From: Mucilaginibacter tolerans
GTDB taxonomy: Bacteria > Bacteroidota > Bacteroidia > Sphingobacteriales > Sphingobacteriaceae
NCBI RefSeq assembly: GCF_030519375.1
Contig: NZ_JAUMKB010000005.1
Span: 186,001 to 250,000, forward strand
Reading direction: 5' to 3'
DNA length: 64,000 bases
Positions 62,041-64,000 of the stretch are shown here, piece after piece. The stretch's first letter is position 1; each line of letters opens with the position of its first letter. The notes beneath the pieces were generated by a model. That model was not told the DNA's origin. It did not search any database and worked only from the letters and a program-made list of their open reading frames with translations. The position numbers and the translations under genes are program-made.

Positions 62041-63633
62041 CTAATATCCGGGGTTTTGAATCAGCTTACTGTTCAACTGCAATTCAGGCGTTGGTATCGG
62101 GAATATACGTTTGTTGGGGTCGGCATCTGTTTTTATGCCCCATGGCTTCTCGTATTGCCCGAACCTTATCAAGTCATTCCTGCGCCAGCCTTCATCAGCA
62201 AATTCACGTGCACGTTCCGCTAACAGAGCATTCAGATCAACTGAGCTAAAGGCTGCCGCCTGAGCTCTTGCCCGCACCTGGTTTACTAATGATAGAGGAG
62301 AATCACCATTGGTGGCATTAGCGCCACGTAATATTGCTTCAGCTTTTTCCAGCAAAATATCAGCATACCTGAAAAGAGCCACATCATTGCTCTGGTTACG
62401 GGTCGGTGCCTGGCTGTCCGGGTAGTACTTATTGTTCCGGTACCCCTCTTCATTGGCTAATTCGTCGTTACCAATATCAAAAGTCGAAGGATTTCTCCAA
62501 ACAATGTTTGGAGTAAATTCCAATTGATGATGTACTGTATCACTTGGATTTGGTCCACTATAGCTAGCATCAAGGCCTACTTTTGTCGTAATGATAATAA
62601 TTGGCGCTCCATTAAAATCATACTGTTTGCCTGTAAGGTATTGTCCGTTACGAATATCGTTAGGATCATTAAAGTTAGCGTAGTATGATGGATAAGTGTA
62701 AACCGGCCCATCAGGATTATATGGCATATTATATTTCGTCTTCAAAGCTGGGTGTAATGTCCAACGGGCGTAGTACATACCTTGTGCATAAACCCCATCA
62801 TAAGGAATGGCATAAATAAAGTCCTTTATTTGGGGACCGTTATTAGGTTTAAACATACCCAGGTAATCAGCGTCAAGTTTATATACGTTTGCCGAGATTA
62901 TATTGTCACACATGGTCACGCAATCCTGGTACCTTGCAGTTCCGGTATAATACTCCGCATTAAGATACATTTTGGCTAAAATGGCGTAAGCCAGGTATTT
63001 GGTTGGCCTGCCGTAAGTTGTTGCATCTACAGTACTGCTTAAATTTGGAATTTGCGCCAGCAGTTCACTTTCAATAAAAGCAAATACTTTTGCCCTTGGT
63101 TGTGTACCCATACCGGTGGTATCGCCAAACTTGGTAATAATTGGCACATTAGCGAAGTTGTCCATCATAAAATAATAACACATTGCCCGCATAGCTTTTA
63201 TTTCAGCTATCGTTTGAGTTTTGCTTGAACTTTCGGGAGCTGAGTTGAACAACGACAAAACCTGGTTACAAGTGCTGATAGTACCAAATCCCCACTGCCA
63301 CATAGTCTCAAGATTTCCGTTGTCGCCAGTGTAAGTATGAAGGTTCAAAGTAGAATAGTTACCACCATCAAACCAATTTCCTCCACGTGCCACTAAAACC
63401 TCCATATCAGTACTTAAATTTTCGACTAACCACCACTGCCTGCCCGGTGCACCTCTAAACGATGTGTAAATAGGCCCGGTAGCTGCCACAAATTGCGCCG
63501 CAGTTGTTGGGAAATTCGCGGGAGTAAGTGCCGAGGTTGGCTTTACATCTAACTTGGTACAGCCCGACAAACAGACGGTGACTGTACAAACGGCTAAAAT
63601 GCCGGTATATAAATTTCTTTTAAAACGATTCAT
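62041..63633 (-). CDS. SusD/RagB-family nutrient-uptake outer-membrane lipoprotein
   Basis: 530 residues. Lipobox VCLSGC (Cys25), TPR-rich core and the typical PUL-SusD end (RYADILLEKAEAILRGANA, QVRARAQAA, REFADEGWRRNDLIRFGQYEKP, IPTPELQLNSKLIQNPGY). It binds the target glycan at the cell surface and delivers it to the SusC channel. It follows susC by 22 bp. Confidence 0.95.
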   Translation of the reverse strand: MNRFKRNLYTGILAVCTVTVCLSGCTKLDVKPTSALTPANFPTTAAQFVAATGPIYTSFRGAPGRQWWLVENLSTDMEVLVARGGNWFDGGNYSTLNLHTYTGDNGNLETMWQWGFGTISTCNQVLSLFNSAPESSSKTQTIAEIKAMRAMCYYFMMDNFANVPIITKFGDTTGMGTQPRAKVFAFIESELLAQIPNLSSTVDATTYGRPTKYLAYAILAKMYLNAEYYTGTARYQDCVTMCDNIISANVYKLDADYLGMFKPNNGPQIKDFIYAIPYDGVYAQGMYYARWTLHPALKTKYNMPYNPDGPVYTYPSYYANFNDPNDIRNGQYLTGKQYDFNGAPIIIITTKVGLDASYSGPNPSDTVHHQLEFTPNIVWRNPSTFDIGNDELANEEGYRNNKYYPDSQAPTRNQSNDVALFRYADILLEKAEAILRGANATNGDSPLSLVNQVRARAQAAAFSSVDLNALLAERAREFADEGWRRNDLIRFGQYEKPWGIKTDADPNKRIFPIPTPELQLNSKLIQNPGY

Positions 63634-63655
63634 CTTTTTTGATCTTAAAGTTTAA

Positions 63656-64000
63656 TTATAAATCCACTTGTATGCCACCAAGGAATGTGCGGGTTTTTGG
63701 ATAGTAGTTATTCATATCCACACCAATAAACTGTCCGCTTTGCTGGTTATTAAGGGTCAGATTTAATTCAGGATCTACACCCTTGTACTTGGTTATGATA
63801 AACAGGTTGCTACCTGTAACATATAAACGCACAGCATGAATGTAGTTGCCGTTAACTTTAAACCTATAGGATAATGTCGCATTGCTCAACCTGATAAATG
63901 CACCGCTTTCAAGATAGCGGGTCGAGTATAGGTTGGCATTTACATCACTTATCGGCTCACTTAAAGTCATTACCGGTACGTTATGGGTCGAAGCTGAATA
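63656..64000 (-). CDS. SusC/RagA TonB-linked outer-membrane protein, C-terminal part
   Basis: The last 114 residues of the barrel, open at the window edge. Typical end: SGAFIRLSNATLSYRFK, VRLYVTGSNLFIITKYKGVDPE, ending with a strand (RTFLGGIQVDL). It is the import channel partner of the SusD-like protein, in the same operon. Confidence 0.92.
   Translation of the reverse strand, partial: YSASTHNVPVMTLSEPISDVNANLYSTRYLESGAFIRLSNATLSYRFKVNGNYIHAVRLYVTGSNLFIITKYKGVDPELNLTLNNQQSGQFIGVDMNNYYPKTRTFLGGIQVDL

Noticed and set aside
1-64000. tRNA, rRNA, CRISPR, insertion sequence or prophage
   Set aside because: Reading both strands I found no cloverleaf with a GTTCGAA-type arm outside genes, no regular spacer-repeat array, and no transposase, integrase or phage structural motif.

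Overview
The window looks like chromosome of a Bacteroidota bacterium of the Sphingobacteriaceae type (Mucilaginibacter/Pedobacter-like). The reasons are a SusC/SusD pair, a PorP/SprF protein with a type IX secretion type B sorting domain, the futalosine menaquinone enzyme MqnC, LytS/LytTR two-component genes, a GlmU-like nucleotidyltransferase of Bacteroidota type, promoter -7 boxes of the form TAnnTTTG, and almost no Shine-Dalgarno sequences. The genus is inferred from family content. I found no tRNA, rRNA, CRISPR array, insertion sequence or phage gene.

Layout. 1-8 kb: threonine aldolase (cut by the window edge), two tandem secreted paralogues, a GT87-type membrane glycosyltransferase, a HI0933/YhiN-type flavoprotein, and nuoA-nuoB. 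8-16 kb: fasciclin protein, small membrane proteins, purK and purE, YqgE, pdxH, then nuoC-nuoD, so the Complex I genes are split into two blocks about 8 kb apart. 16-20 kb: an ECF sigma factor, a membrane protein fusing an anti-sigma-like N-terminus to a trypsin-like protease, and four tandem small lysine-rich lipoproteins. 20-33 kb: duplicated-ATPase ABC protein, mqnC, scpB, GNAT-like protein, mpl, universal stress protein, an Rrf2 regulator with its target oxidoreductase, prmA, tpiA, GlmU-like protein and L31. 33-43 kb: outer-membrane receptor, divergent LytS/LytTR pair, type III polyketide synthase with an ICMT-like methyltransferase, and an HGSNAT-like acyltransferase. 43-48 kb: sugar-degradation operon (DUF6786, GH172, FAH family, glucoamylase-like). 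48-51 kb: membrane glycosyltransferase and metallophosphoesterase. 51-56 kb: type IX secretion adhesin operon. 56-64 kb: inositol oxygenase and a polysaccharide utilisation locus with GH28, an HGSNAT-like protein, GH89, SusD and the end of SusC.

The strongest unexpected signal is at 16.3-19.5 kb. The sigma gene and three of the four lipoprotein genes carry the same promoter-like element, GGGTTAC-N15/16-GTATYAAT. The sigma gene sits in one operon with the membrane protease. Together these suggest a self-contained envelope-response circuit: sigma, proteolytic anti-sigma, and an amplified set of abundant small lipoproteins.

Other notable structures are: (i) inverted repeats just after stop codons, built from locus-specific 7-9 bp iterations (13.1, 21.3, 22.6 and 30.6 kb, with a single-arm version at 30.1 kb); (ii) a matched pair of TGTAA-N9-TTACA operators for the Rrf2 regulator; (iii) adjacent bacterial homologues of the human lysosomal enzymes HGSNAT and NAGLU; (iv) a Shine-Dalgarno-like sequence buried in a hairpin before the 33-36 kb receptor.
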